Assembly: GCA_934526015.1 (NCBI GenBank)
Contig: CAKSZY010000002.1
Span: forward strand, 124,001 to 188,000
Reading direction: 5' to 3'
Origin: an uncultured Dokdonella sp.
GTDB taxonomy: Bacteria; Pseudomonadota; Gammaproteobacteria; Xanthomonadales; Rhodanobacteraceae
Length of the DNA stretch: 64,000 bases
A program made the position numbers and the translations under genes. The notes under the pieces are model-generated. The model saw only the letters and a program-made list of their open reading frames with translations. It was not told the DNA's origin and did not search any database. This document shows, piece by piece, positions 42,206 through 51,023 of the stretch. Position 1 is the first letter of the stretch. Every line of letters starts with the position of its first letter.

Positions 42206-43699
42206 GTGAACGACATCCTGATCGGCAAGAGCGACATCGACGTCTGGCTGCGCGCGCGCTACGCGAACCGCCACGGCATGGTCGCCGGCGCCACCGGCAC
42301 CGGCAAGTCGGTGACGCTGATGCTGCTTGCCGAGGGCTTCTCCAAACTTGGCGTTCCGGTGTTCCTCGCCGACGTCAAGGGCGATTTCGCCGGGCTCTGC
42401 CAGGCCGGCGCGATGAGCGACCGCCTCAAGGCGCGCATCGACCAGCTCGGCATCGAGTGGAGCCCGAACGCGAACCCGGTGGTGTTCTGGGACATCTACG
42501 GCAAGCTCGGCCATCCGGTGCGCGCAACCGTTTCGGAGATGGGCCCGACCCTGCTCGGACGTCTGCTCGAACTCAACGATACCCAGCAGGGCGTGCTCGA
42601 GGTCGTGTTCAAGTGCGCCGACGACGAAGGCCTGCTGCTGCTCGACCTCAAGGACCTGCGCTCGATGCTGAGCTTCGCCGCGGAAAACGCGAAGGCGATC
42701 TCGCAGCAGTACGGCCTGATCAGCCCGGCGTCGCTGGCGGCGATCCAGCGCGCCCTGCTGTCGCTCGAACAGGCCGGTGCCGAGCACTTCTTCGGCGAAC
42801 CCGCGCTCGATCTCGCCGACTTCATGCGCCAGGACATGTCCGGCCGCGGCATCATCAACATCCTCGCCGCCGACCAGCTGATCCTCAAGCCGAAGCTGTA
42901 TTCGACCTTCCTGCTGTGGATGCTCTCGGAACTGTTCGAGAACCTCCCCGAAGCCGGCGACCTCGACCGGCCGAAACTGGTGTTCTTCTTCGACGAGGCA
43001 CACCTGCTGTTCGACGATGCACCGCCCGCACTCGTGCAGCGCATCGAGCAGGTGGTGCGCCTGATCCGCTCGAAGGGCATCGGCATCTACTTCTGCTCGC
43101 AGAATCCCGACGACGTGCCGCAGGTCGTGCTCGGCCAGATGGGCAACCGCGTGCAGCACGCGCTGCGCGCCTTCACGCCGCGCGACCAGAAGACGGTGCG
43201 CGCGGCCGCGGAAACCTTCCCGCCGAATCCTGCGGTCAACGTGGTCGAGGCGATCACCCAGCTCGCTGTCGGCGAGGCGCTGGTGACGACGCTGCAGGAC
43301 GGCGGCATCCCGCTGCCGGTGCAGCGCACCCTGATCGCCTCGCCGGGCTGCCGCATCGGCACGATCAGCGACGACGAGCGCGCGACGATCCGTTCGCGCT
43401 CGCCGGTCGGCGCCCGGTACGACACCGAAGTCGATCGCGAATCGGCGTTCGAGAAACTCGCCGCGCGTGCCGAAAGCATGGCCGCGGAAGCCCCCGCACG
43501 CGGTGCCGGCAAGGCGAAGCCTGCCGAGGCCGAGGAAGGCGGTGGCCTGATGGGCGCCGCCAAGGACATGCTGTTCGGCACCAAGCGTCGCCAGGGCATG
43601 CTCGAATCGATGGCGAAATCGGCGGCGCGCAATGCCGGCAACCAGATCAGCCGTTCGATCATGCGCGGCGTGCTCGGCGGCATCTTCAAGTCGCGCTGA
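42206..43699 (+). CDS. yjgR: YjgR/HerA-like ATPase (DUF853)
   Basis: A 497-residue P-loop ATPase of the HerA/FtsK-like superfamily. Walker A GATGTGKS is at residues 28-35 and Walker B is [13 protein letters not shown]. The C-terminal third is Ala-Glu-rich and ends [13 protein letters not shown]. Function of YjgR is not established; HerA relatives are DNA translocases or helicases. The start is GTG at 42206 after a good ribosome binding site (GAGGAGACGAC). Its TGA overlaps the ATG of greB (TGATG), so the two are coupled. Confidence 0.92.
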   Translation: MNDILIGKSDIDVWLRARYANRHGMVAGATGTGKSVTLMLLAEGFSKLGVPVFLADVKGDFAGLCQAGAMSDRLKARIDQLGIEWSPNANPVVFWDIYGKLGHPVRATVSEMGPTLLGRLLELNDTQQGVLEVVFKCADDEGLLLLDLKDLRSMLSFAAENAKAISQQYGLISPASLAAIQRALLSLEQAGAEHFFGEPALDLADFMRQDMSGRGIINILAADQLILKPKLYSTFLLWMLSELFENLPEAGDLDRPKLVFFFDEAHLLFDDAPPALVQRIEQVVRLIRSKGIGIYFCSQNPDDVPQVVLGQMGNRVQHALRAFTPRDQKTVRAAAETFPPNPAVNVVEAITQLAVGEALVTTLQDGGIPLPVQRTLIASPGCRIGTISDDERATIRSRSPVGARYDTEVDRESAFEKLAARAESMAAEAPARGAGKAKPAEAEEGGGLMGAAKDMLFGTKRRQGMLESMAKSAARNAGNQISRSIMRGVLGGIFKSR

Positions 43700-44220
43700 T
43701 GGGGCGCTGGCGCGCACCGGCTGCGGCGTCTTCCGTGCTGATCACCGCGGAAGGCCTGCACCGCCTGCAGGACGAGCTGGCCGGGTTGTGGAATGTGCGC
43801 CGGCCCGAGGTGGTGGCCGCACTGAGCGCCGCCGCGGCGGAAGGCGACCGCTCCGAGAACGCCGAATACATCTACCGCAAGAAGCAGCTCGCCGAGATCG
43901 ACCGCCGCGTGCGTTATCTCGGCAAGCGCATCCCGAGCCTGCGTGCCACCACGGAGCTGCCGGCCGATCGCGGCGCGATCCGCTTCGGCGCCTGGTTCCG
44001 CATCGAGGACGCGGATGGCAGCGAGCACGAATACCGCATCGTCGGCGCCGACGAGAGCGACGCCGGCCGTGGCTGGATCAGCATCGACTCGCCGCTCGCC
44101 CGCGCCGCCCTCGGCCGCCGCGTCGATGACGAGTTCGAGACCGTCACGCCGACGGGATTGCGGCGTTGTTGCGTGGTGGCGGTCACGTACGAGGGCGAGG
44201 GGCTAGGGGCTAGGGGCTAG
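43699..44220 (+). CDS. greB: GreB-type transcript cleavage factor
   Basis: A 173-residue GreA/GreB family protein that rescues backtracked RNA polymerase. The N-terminal coiled coil carries the acidic tip in [19 protein letters not shown]; the C-terminal FKBP-like domain is [19 protein letters not shown]. The [16 protein letters not shown] segment favours GreB over GreA. The ATG at 43699 overlaps the yjgR stop. The reading frame runs three units into the heptamer array and ends GEGLGARG, so the tail (about seven residues) is array-encoded. Confidence 0.85.
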   Translation: MGRWRAPAAASSVLITAEGLHRLQDELAGLWNVRRPEVVAALSAAAAEGDRSENAEYIYRKKQLAEIDRRVRYLGKRIPSLRATTELPADRGAIRFGAWFRIEDADGSEHEYRIVGADESDAGRGWISIDSPLARAALGRRVDDEFETVTPTGLRRCCVVAVTYEGEGLGARG

Positions 44221-44531
44221 GGGCTAGGGGCGAGGGGCTAGGGGCTAGGGGCTAGGGGCTAGGGGCTAGGGGCGAGGGGCTGGGGGCGGGGGGCTTGGGG
44301 CGTGGGGCTTGGGGCGAGGGGCTAGGGGCGAGGGGCGAGGGCGCGAGGATCGTGCGTCATCAGATTCATGGACGTGGTACGGCGGCTTTTGTCGCAGCAT
44401 GTCGGCCGCGCATCGACCGACGCTTGTCGCGCCCTCGCCCCTCGCCCCTAGCCCCTAGCCCCTCCTAGCCCCTCGCCCTTCCTAGCCCCTAGCCCCTCCT
44501 AGCCCCTCGCCCCTCGCCCTCGCCCCTACCC
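44190..44531. repeat. Composite inverted heptamer-array element E5, the largest
   Basis: This fills almost all of the gap after greB (44221-44593). The left array, 44190-44341, has about 21 G-rich seven-base units: mostly GGGGCTA, then GGGGCGA, GGGGCTT and GGGGCGT variants. The right array, 44430-44531, is inverted, with CCCCTAGC and CCTCCTAGC units. The core is 44338-44435, one copy of the shared palindromic unit, with junctions AGGGCGCGA (44338-44346) and TCGCGCCCT (44427-44435). The greB stop lies in the left array. The terminator of the next gene follows the right array. No gene in this stretch. Confidence 0.92.
44338..44435 (+). repeat. Shared palindromic core unit, copy 3 (in E5)
   Basis: Contains GGACGTGGTACGGCGGCTTT, GTCGCAGCATGTCGG and ATCGACCGACGCTTGTCGCG. 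More diverged than copies 2 and 4, but collinear with them and bounded by mirrored junctions. Confidence 0.8.
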
Positions 44532-44541
44532 CCAAAAAGCA

Positions 44542-44569
44542 AACGGGCGGACCTCGCGGCCCGCCCGTT
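44542..44569 (-). terminator. Rho-independent terminator after the SRPBCC/GyrI-like gene
   Basis: A 9-bp perfect stem (AACGGGCGG / CCGCCCGTT) with a 10-base loop, 25 bases after the stop at 44594. On the minus strand it is followed by a T5 run (GCTTTTTGGGGG). Confidence 0.8.
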
Positions 44570-44593
44570 CGTGGATTCAGGCACGCTGCCCCG

Positions 44594-45787
44594 TCATTCG
44601 ATGACCGGCAGGTAGACGCGCCAGGTGTTCACGCCTTCCTCGGCTTGCGGGAGGCTGCCGTCTTCGGCCGCGGCCGGCGGCACTGCTTCGTCCCAGAAAC
44701 GGCCGTTGTCCATCTCGCTGTACTGGTAGCCGTGGGTTTCGGCCCAGGCCTTTTCCATGATCCGCAGCAGCGGGATCGAGGCCGGGCTGCCGGTGTACTC
44801 GCTGACCAGTGCCTTGCCGGTGTAGCTGGTGGTGGCCTTGATGCCATCCTCGAGGATGAGGTGGCCATTGTCGTCGATGTCGCCGACCGCGTAGGTCTTC
44901 TGCGTTTCCTCGTCGTCGACGCCTTCCAGCACGTCGTCGCCGTTCCCGTTCAGGGCCGGCGCGGCCGGGATGGTGAAGTCCCTGCGCTCGATGCTGAAAG
45001 TCGCCGAATCGACCGGGATGGCGACGTCGAACACGTAGTTCTCGTCGCCGTAGTTGGTGGTGATCGTGCGGCGCGGGCCGGTGGCGGAGAGGCCGGCCTT
45101 CTTCATGAAGGCGACCAGCTTCGCCTCGGCCTCGTCGGTCGCCATGGCGACGTCGTCGAGGGTGCGCGGCGCGCGCGTGCCGAGATAGAGGATCGGGCTG
45201 CCGACCACGTCGACCACCGAGATCGGCTGGTCCTTGTAATCGACGTTGGGGAACGAGGCGAGCATGTTCGACAGGTTGCCGACCGCCGTCTGCACGGCCG
45301 TGTCGGGCGCGCCGTGGATGTACAGGCCGGCGTAGCGCCAGAACAGGTTCCAGCCGTATTCGGCATCGTAGCGCCAGAAGATGCGCGTGGTCTTGCCGTT
45401 CTGCGACGGCTCCAGGCGGATCGTGTAGCTCTTGTTGGTGCCGGCGTAGTCGTTCTCGACCGCCATCTTGACCTGGCTGTCGGGATCCGACGAGGTGATT
45501 TCGAGCTTGCCGTTGCCGACCTCCTCGTTGCCACGCCAGGTAAGCCCGGCGCCGACGCCATCACGCGGACCGAAATAATCGAACGACAAGGTCGGGTCGA
45601 GGCGGCGCTCCGGCGACCAGTCCGGGAAGCGATGCATCGTATTGATGGAGTCGTAGATCTGGCGAACCGGGTTCGACACCTCGACGGAGCGCTCCACGTG
45701 GCCGCGATCGGGCAGGAGGAGGCCGATCACGACGACCAGAACCGCCACGATCACCAGAGAAACCAGCAACTCGAGCAGACGAACCAT
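44594..45787 (-). CDS. Membrane-anchored SRPBCC (polyketide cyclase-like) plus GyrI-like effector-binding protein
   Basis: A 397-residue protein in which one N-terminal transmembrane helix (residues 4-25, LLELLVSLVIVAVLVVVIGL) is followed by an SRPBCC/START-like domain (about 30-165, RSVEVSNPVRQIYDSINTMH, WSPERRLDP) and then a GyrI-like small-molecule binding domain (about 175-395, ending WRVYLPVIE). Both domains are ligand-binding folds. Most GyrI-like domains are attached to AraC or MerR regulators; here there is no DNA-binding domain. The orientation of the C-terminal part relative to the membrane is not certain. The ATG at 45787 gives a proper anchor. A terminator follows. Confidence 0.8.
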   Translation of the reverse strand: MVRLLELLVSLVIVAVLVVVIGLLLPDRGHVERSVEVSNPVRQIYDSINTMHRFPDWSPERRLDPTLSFDYFGPRDGVGAGLTWRGNEEVGNGKLEITSSDPDSQVKMAVENDYAGTNKSYTIRLEPSQNGKTTRIFWRYDAEYGWNLFWRYAGLYIHGAPDTAVQTAVGNLSNMLASFPNVDYKDQPISVVDVVGSPILYLGTRAPRTLDDVAMATDEAEAKLVAFMKKAGLSATGPRRTITTNYGDENYVFDVAIPVDSATFSIERRDFTIPAAPALNGNGDDVLEGVDDEETQKTYAVGDIDDNGHLILEDGIKATTSYTGKALVSEYTGSPASIPLLRIMEKAWAETHGYQYSEMDNGRFWDEAVPPAAAEDGSLPQAEEGVNTWRVYLPVIE

Positions 45788-45983
45788 TCAGGACTTCTCC
45801 AGAGACTGTGGCGACACCCACGACCGTCGCCGGCCCAGGGCATCCGGCCGGCATGCCGACCGCGGAATTCGCGAAACCCGATGCCGGGCCCCTCGCATCA
45901 GGGCGGGCATGGTACTTGACTCCCCCCCGCGATGGCTACGCCCGGACGGTGACGGCTGCCGGGCCCTGCGCGGCGCCCGCCGA

Positions 45984-46625
45984 TCAGACGACACCGAGTT
46001 CGAACGCCTTCAGCACCGCCCGGGTGCGGTCGCGCACGCCGAGCTTGGAAAGGATGTTCGACACGTGGTTCTTGACCGTGCCCTCGGCCACCCCGAGCGA
46101 ACTGGCGATCTCCTTGTTGCTGTAGCCGCCGGCCATCAGGCGCAGGATCTCGGTTTCGCGCTCGGTCAGCGGATCCGGCCGGTCGAGGCTGGTGAAGTCG
46201 TTGTGCATGCGCTCCAGGCCCGACAGCAGGCGCTGGGTGACCACCGGCGCGACCAGCGAGCCGCCGCCGGCGACCACCTTGACCGCGTCGACCAGCTGGT
46301 CGAGCGAGACATCCTTCAGCAGGTAGCCGCGCGCGCCGGCCTTGAGCCCGGCCAGCACGAGCTGGTCGTCGTCGAAGGTGGTCAGGATGATGGTCGGCGG
46401 CAACTTGCCTTCGGCGGCGAGCGCATTGAGCACGTCGAGCCCCGACATGCCGGGCATGCGCATGTCGAGCAGGACCACGTCGGGAGCGATTTCGGGGATC
46501 AGGCGCACGGCCTGCACGCCGTCGGCCGCCTCGGCGACCACGCGGATCGCGTCGGACAATTCGAGCAGCGAACGGATGCCCTGGCGGACCAGGGTCTGGT
46601 CGTCGACGAGACAGACGGAAATCAT
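45984..46625 (-). CDS. NarL/FixJ family response regulator
   Basis: A 213-residue response regulator. The receiver domain has Asp9 and the phospho-acceptor Asp54 (DVVLLDMRMPGMSG), a Thr in ILTTFDDD and Lys in YLLKDVS. The LuxR-type helix-turn-helix (about 150-205) reads LTERETEILRLMAGGYSNKE and GVAEGTVKNHVSNILSKLGV. The ATG at 46625 overlaps the stop of the sensor kinase gene as ATGA, so the two are translationally coupled and form a pair. The target genes cannot be told. Confidence 0.95.
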   Translation of the reverse strand: MISVCLVDDQTLVRQGIRSLLELSDAIRVVAEAADGVQAVRLIPEIAPDVVLLDMRMPGMSGLDVLNALAAEGKLPPTIILTTFDDDQLVLAGLKAGARGYLLKDVSLDQLVDAVKVVAGGGSLVAPVVTQRLLSGLERMHNDFTSLDRPDPLTERETEILRLMAGGYSNKEIASSLGVAEGTVKNHVSNILSKLGVRDRTRAVLKAFELGVV

Positions 46626-47803
46626 GGTGTTCCCCCTTGCGGAAGCCAGGCGTCGAGGATGAAGCCCTGGTCCCTGGCGGTGACGATATCCAGACGCCCG
46701 CCGAACTGCGAGAGGCGCTCGCGCATGCCGCTGAGTCCGTTGCCGGGCTTGATATGGGCGGAACCGCGGCCATCGTCGCGCGCATGCATCGCCAGCTGGC
46801 CGTCGGCGGTGGCCTCGAATGCCAGCCAGAGGTTGCGCGCACCGGCATGGCGCACGGTGTTGGTGATGATTTCCTGGGCGCAGCGCAGCAGCACCTGGGC
46901 TCGACGCGGGTCCTCGACGGCGAAGCGCGGCGGGATGTCGAGGTGGATGTCGATGCCGGGCACGCCCTCGATCAGGGTCTGCAGGGCCGCGGTCAGGTCG
47001 ATGTCGCCGTCCTCGCGCAGCTGGCTGACCACTTCGCGCACGTCCGACAGCAGCAGCCGGGCCACCGATTGCGCCTGGCGCACATGCTCGAGGGCGTTGC
47101 CCTGCACCAGATGGCTGGCCACTTCGAGGTTGAGGCTGAGCGCGGTCAGGTGGTGGCCGACGAGGTCGTGCAGTTCGCGCGAGATGCGCATGCGCTCGCC
47201 GAGCCGGCTCGATTCGGCCAGCAGGGCGCGGGTCGCGCGCAGTTCGGCGTTGAGGCGACGCTGTTCGTCGCGCGCATCGACCTGCTGGCGGGCCACCAGC
47301 GAGGTGAAGAAGGTCAGTGCCGAGGTGCCGACATACAGGCTCGACTGCAGGAAGGCGAGGCCGAGCGTGTATCCCTGCAGGCTGGCGAACTGCGGCAGCA
47401 TGAAGAAATTCTGCAGCACCATCCAGACCACGCCGACCCGCACCGGCAGGATCCACGGCAGGGCCACCGAGACGACGACCAGCAGCAGTGAAGACAGCGC
47501 GCTCTGGCTCAACCAGCCGATCGCCATCGCCAGCACGATCAGCAGCAGCAACAGGGCGATCTGGCCGAAGCGGCGCAGCCGGGTCGGATGGCGCACGCCC
47601 ATGTCGTGGGTGAGGAACCAGAACACCAGGCCGAACACGAGGTAGCAGGCGAGACAGAGTTCGTAGAAATGCGTCGGCCAGCCGCGCTCGAGCATCTCGG
47701 CAACGAGGGTGTCGTGGCGCAACAGCGGAATGCCGACGCAGGCGTAAGTGAACAGGCTCGCGTAGCGCAACAACTGGATGTGGTTGAAATGCGGCAACGG
47801 CAT
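46622..47803 (-). CDS. Sensor histidine kinase, DesK/LiaS-type (HisKA_3)
   Basis: A 393-residue sensor kinase with five or six membrane segments in the first 170 residues and only short loops, so it may sense the membrane itself. HisKA_3 phospho-acceptor motif RISRELHDLVGHHLTALSLN; ATPase domain with AQEIITNTVRHAGA and the G box PGNGLSGMRERL. The ATG at 47803 was chosen because a -10 box (TATCAT) lies six bases upstream, implying a leaderless mRNA, and because it starts just before the first membrane helix. An ATG at 47869 would add 22 basic residues. It pairs with the response regulator downstream. Confidence 0.9.
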   Translation of the reverse strand: MPLPHFNHIQLLRYASLFTYACVGIPLLRHDTLVAEMLERGWPTHFYELCLACYLVFGLVFWFLTHDMGVRHPTRLRRFGQIALLLLLIVLAMAIGWLSQSALSSLLLVVVSVALPWILPVRVGVVWMVLQNFFMLPQFASLQGYTLGLAFLQSSLYVGTSALTFFTSLVARQQVDARDEQRRLNAELRATRALLAESSRLGERMRISRELHDLVGHHLTALSLNLEVASHLVQGNALEHVRQAQSVARLLLSDVREVVSQLREDGDIDLTAALQTLIEGVPGIDIHLDIPPRFAVEDPRRAQVLLRCAQEIITNTVRHAGARNLWLAFEATADGQLAMHARDDGRGSAHIKPGNGLSGMRERLSQFGGRLDIVTARDQGFILDAWLPQGGTP

Positions 47804-47809
47804 GGCCGC

Positions 47810-47815
47810 ATGATA
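47810..47815 (-). promoter_or_regulatory. -10 box suggesting a leaderless transcript for the sensor kinase
   Basis: TATCAT on the minus strand, six bases (GCGGCC) before the ATG at 47803, the same arrangement as before the SCO1-like gene. No ribosome binding site. No clear -35. Confidence 0.35.
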
Positions 47816-47891
47816 GCCCGGCGCCAGCCGCCGCCACCTGCCCGAAGTCATTGCCAACGCTTTTTTCATGACCGCGGCGCAGGGGCCATGC

Positions 47892-47897
47892 GATAAT
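47892..47897 (+). promoter_or_regulatory. Possible -10 box for the GNAT-minCDE unit
   Basis: GATAAT in the divergent gap between the sensor kinase and the GNAT gene, 55 bases before the GNAT ATG. No clear -35. Confidence 0.35.
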
Positions 47898-47952
47898 GCC
47901 GGCCCAGTGCCGGACCACCGGCCGTCCGTGTCCGTCTGGAGCCTTCACCCGC

Positions 47953-48567
47953 ATGCCCCTCGTCATCCGCGACGTGCTCGAGCACGAGCTCGATTCGGTG
48001 CTCGCGCTCAACAACGCCGTCGGACCCGGCATCCTCGCCCTCGACGCGGCGCGCATGCGCTGGTTCTTCGAGCATGCCTCGTATTTCCGCGTCGCCGAGA
48101 TCGACGGCCGCCTCGCCGGCTTCCTCATCGCCCTGCGCGAGAGCGCCGATTACTCGAGCCCGAATTTCCTCTGGTTCCGCGAACGCTATCCGGCCTTCGT
48201 CTACATCGACCGCATCGTCATCGCCGAACCGTTCCGCGGCCATGGCCTCGGCCGCATCTTCTACTGCGACGTGACCAGCTACGCCGAGTTGCGCGTGCCG
48301 CTGCTGACCTGCGAGGTCTTCCTCGAGCCGCGCGACGACGTCGCCGTGCTGTTCCATGGCACCTACGGCTTCAACGAGGTCGGCCAGCAGCTGATGCCGG
48401 GCATCGGCCGCCCGGTCAGCCTGCTGGCCAAGACCCTGTGCAGCTTCGAGTTCGTGCGCGACACCTGGTTGCGCGCCGGCAAGGGCGGCCTGCCCGACCT
48501 GCCGTGGCTCGGCGAACGCCTGGGTGCGCCTGCCGAGCCATCCGCCTGCCGCGCGAGCGGGGCCTGA
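47953..48567 (+). CDS. GNAT family N-acetyltransferase
   Basis: A 204-residue acetyltransferase. The acetyl-CoA motif is FVYIDRIVIAEPFRGHGLGR (about residues 76-95), with RGHGLGR as the pyrophosphate loop. The N-terminal half begins VIRDVLEHELDSVLALNNAV. Substrate unknown. The ATG at 47953 gives MPLVIRDV. minC starts seven bases after the stop, so it is probably transcribed with minCDE; this association is seen in relatives but has no known functional meaning. Confidence 0.88.
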   Translation: MPLVIRDVLEHELDSVLALNNAVGPGILALDAARMRWFFEHASYFRVAEIDGRLAGFLIALRESADYSSPNFLWFRERYPAFVYIDRIVIAEPFRGHGLGRIFYCDVTSYAELRVPLLTCEVFLEPRDDVAVLFHGTYGFNEVGQQLMPGIGRPVSLLAKTLCSFEFVRDTWLRAGKGGLPDLPWLGERLGAPAEPSACRASGA

Positions 48568-48574
48568 AGCGGCG

Positions 48575-49333
48575 ATGGCGGGCGCCCCGACTCCGCGCGA
48601 ACCGGCCGCCGAACTGAAGTTCGGCCAGGTCGGCATCGCCAATCTCCGGCTCAAGCGCGACGACGCCGAAGCGATGTCGGCCGAACTGGCCGAGAAGATG
48701 CAGACCGCGCCGCAGCTGTTCACCCGCACGCCGGTCGTGCTCGACCTCAGTCACCTGCCCGAACTGCCCGATGCCGGCCACGTGCGTGACCTGTTCGAAC
48801 GCATCCGCGCCGCCGGCATGATGCCGGTCGGCCTTTCCTACGGCACCAGCGCGAACGAGGCGCTCGCGCGCGCGCTCGACGTGCCGCTGTTCGCCAAGTT
48901 CCGTGCCGCCTTCGAACGCGCCGCCGACAGCGCCACCGCGACGCCGCCGCCCGCGCCGGCGCCGGCGGCCACCGACACGCCGCCGCCACCGTCGCGGCAG
49001 CCGGCCGGCACCCTGTTCCAGGATTCCCCGGTGCGTTCGGGCCAGCAGATCTATGCACGTGGCGGCGACCTCGTGCTGACCCGACTGGTCGCCAACGGCG
49101 CCGAAGTCATCGCCGACGGCTCGATCCACGTCTACGGCGCGCTGCGCGGACGCGCCCTTGCCGGCGCCCAGGGCGACACCTCGGCGCGCATCTACTGCCG
49201 GGAATTCCATGCGGAGCTGGTGTCGATCGCCGGCCAGTACCGCGTGTTCGAGGATCTTCCGTCCGACCTGCGCGGCCAGCCCGTGCAGGTCTGGCTGGAG
49301 GGGGAAAAGCTGCTGCTGGCCAGGCTCGGCTGA
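48575..49333 (+). CDS. minC: MinC, septum site-determining protein
   Basis: A 252-residue inhibitor of FtsZ polymerisation. The N-terminal domain (about 10-110, ELKFGQVGIANLRLKRDDAE ... VVLDLSHL) is followed by a Pro-Ala-Thr linker. The C-terminal beta-helix that binds MinD and FtsZ follows (YARGGDLVLTRLVANGAEVI, GSIHVYGALRGRALAGAQGD). The ATG at 48575 gives MAGAPTPREPAAELKFG. minD follows after 36 bases. Confidence 0.95.
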   Translation: MAGAPTPREPAAELKFGQVGIANLRLKRDDAEAMSAELAEKMQTAPQLFTRTPVVLDLSHLPELPDAGHVRDLFERIRAAGMMPVGLSYGTSANEALARALDVPLFAKFRAAFERAADSATATPPPAPAPAATDTPPPPSRQPAGTLFQDSPVRSGQQIYARGGDLVLTRLVANGAEVIADGSIHVYGALRGRALAGAQGDTSARIYCREFHAELVSIAGQYRVFEDLPSDLRGQPVQVWLEGEKLLLARLG

Positions 49334-49369
49334 CGGCGGAAACCGACAAGAGCCACATGGAGAACGTCC

Positions 49370-50182
49370 TTGACTGAAATCATCGTCGTCACGTCCGGAA
49401 AGGGCGGCGTCGGCAAGACCACGACCAGCGCGTCGATCGCGGTCGGTCTCGCCCGGCGCGGCAAGAAAGTCGCGGTCATCGATTTCGATGTCGGCCTGCG
49501 CAACCTCGACCTCATCATGGGCTGCGAGCGTCGCGTCGTGTACGACTTCGTCAACGTGATCAACGGCGAATGCACGCTCAAGCAGGCGCTGATCAAGGAC
49601 AAGCGCTGCGACACGCTGTTCGTGCTCGCCGCGTCGCAGACGCGCGACAAGGATGCGCTCAACCGCGAAGGCGTCGGCAAGGTGCTCGACGAACTCAAGG
49701 CCGACGGCTTCGACCACATCATCTGCGACTCGCCCGCCGGCATCGAGAAGGGCGCCGCGCTGGCCATGTATTTCGCCGACCGCGCGATCGTGGTGGTCAA
49801 CCCGGAAGTGTCGAGCGTGCGCGACTCCGACCGCATCCTCGGCCTGCTTGCCAGCAAGACGCGCCGCGCCGAACTCGGCGAGGGCGGCGTTGCCCAGCAC
49901 CTGCTGCTGACCCGCTACAACCCGAACCGCGTGGAAGCGGGCGACATGATGAGCATCGCCGACGTGCAGGAGATCCTCGGCATCGAGGTGATCGGCGTGA
50001 TTCCGGAATCGGAAGGCGTCCTCGCCGCCTCCAACGCCGGCGTGCCGGTCATCCTCGACGACGCCTCGAACGCCGGCCAGGCCTACGACGACGCGGTCGC
50101 GCGCCTGCTCGGCGAATCGCGCCCGCTGCGCTTCGTCGACGTGCAGAAGAAGGGCATCTTCGCCCGCATCTTCGGGAGCTGA
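49370..50182 (+). CDS. minD: MinD, cell division site-selection ATPase
   Basis: A 270-residue ParA-type ATPase that recruits MinC to the membrane and oscillates with MinE. The deviant Walker A KGGVGKTT is at residues 11-18, switch regions at [11 protein letters not shown] and [11 protein letters not shown]. The C-terminal amphipathic membrane-targeting helix is [10 protein letters not shown]. The start is TTG at 49370, with GGAG nine bases upstream; no ATG gives the [16 protein letters not shown] start. minE follows two bases after the stop. Confidence 0.97.
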   Translation: MTEIIVVTSGKGGVGKTTTSASIAVGLARRGKKVAVIDFDVGLRNLDLIMGCERRVVYDFVNVINGECTLKQALIKDKRCDTLFVLAASQTRDKDALNREGVGKVLDELKADGFDHIICDSPAGIEKGAALAMYFADRAIVVVNPEVSSVRDSDRILGLLASKTRRAELGEGGVAQHLLLTRYNPNRVEAGDMMSIADVQEILGIEVIGVIPESEGVLAASNAGVPVILDDASNAGQAYDDAVARLLGESRPLRFVDVQKKGIFARIFGS

Positions 50183-50184
50183 GC

Positions 50185-50466
50185 ATGGGCATCCTCGACC
50201 TTTTCCGCAGCAAGCCGAAGAACACCGCCAGCGTGGCCAAGGACCGCTTGCGCATCATCGTCGCCCAGGAACGCGCGCAGCGCGGCAGTCCGGACTACCT
50301 GCCGACCCTGCGTCGCGAGATCCTCGAGGTGATCAAGAAGTACGTCAACGTCGACCCCGACGCCGTGCTGATCAACGTCGAGCGCGACGGCGAGCACGAG
50401 GTACTCGAACTTTCCGTCACCCTGCCCGAGCGCAAGCAGGCCGGCGCCGATGGCGACGACGACTGA
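50185..50466 (+). CDS. minE: MinE, topological specificity factor
   Basis: A 93-residue MinE. The N-terminal membrane-binding part is MGILDLFRS; the anti-MinCD helix is [15 protein letters not shown], and the dimerisation domain ([20 protein letters not shown]) follows. The length is usual. The ATG at 50185 is two bases after minD. The last 17 bases overlap the next gene in another frame. Confidence 0.96.
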   Translation: MGILDLFRSKPKNTASVAKDRLRIIVAQERAQRGSPDYLPTLRREILEVIKKYVNVDPDAVLINVERDGEHEVLELSVTLPERKQAGADGDDD

Positions 50467-50923
50467 ACCGGTACTCTGCCTCGCCGCCATCGACTCGCAG
50501 GCCGTCAACGGCCTGCTCGCGCGCCACGGCCTCGTGCTCGAACGTGTCGCCGATGGCGCGCCGATTCCCGGCAGCTACTGGGGCGAACCGGAAGCCGGGG
50601 TGATCGGCAACACCGTCTACGCGCGTGCCGACACCCCGCTGCATTCGCTGCTGCACGAAAGTTGTCACCTGATCGTGCTGCCGCCCGCGCGGCGCGCGCA
50701 GGTGCACACCGACGCCACCGACTCGGTCGCCGAGGAAGACGCGACCTGTTACCTGCAGATCGTCCTTGCCGAGGCCCTGCCCGGCGTCGGCAGCGCCCGC
50801 CTCATGCGCGACATGGACGCCTGGGGCTACAGCTTCCGCCTCGGCTCGACCCGCGCCTGGTTCGAGAACGACGCCGAGGATGCCCGCGCCTGGCTTGCCG
50901 CACGCGACCTGTTGCCGGCCTGA
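50450..50923 (+). CDS. Small HExxH-motif putative metallopeptidase, unknown family
   Basis: A 157-residue protein overlapping the end of minE by 17 bases. [16 protein letters not shown] contains a zinc-protease type HExxH (His69, Glu70, His73) on a predicted helix, and [13 protein letters not shown] provides Glu95/Glu96, placed as a third ligand would be in gluzincins. No signal peptide or membrane segment is seen, so it is cytoplasmic. I do not recognise a named family. The coupling to minE suggests regular coexpression with the Min system, but a division role is not shown. Zinc binding is inference from the motif. Confidence 0.75.
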   Translation: MATTTEPVLCLAAIDSQAVNGLLARHGLVLERVADGAPIPGSYWGEPEAGVIGNTVYARADTPLHSLLHESCHLIVLPPARRAQVHTDATDSVAEEDATCYLQIVLAEALPGVGSARLMRDMDAWGYSFRLGSTRAWFENDAEDARAWLAARDLLPA

Positions 50924-51023
50924 GCGCCGCGCTCGACGGCGCGTCGATGCCCGGCCTGCGGCCTTGCCAGCGCCCGCCGCCGCGGACTAGCCTTCCGGTT
51001 TCCTGCTGAGGGGAGAGACCGGA

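Noticed and set aside
44190..44341. Telomere-like end or assembly artefact
   Set aside because: The array resembles telomeric G-repeats, but it is internal, paired with an inverted array, and similar arrays occur at five other gene boundaries. Length errors from assembly remain possible.
44190..44531. CRISPR array
   Set aside because: Units are seven bases with no spacers, and no cas genes are present.
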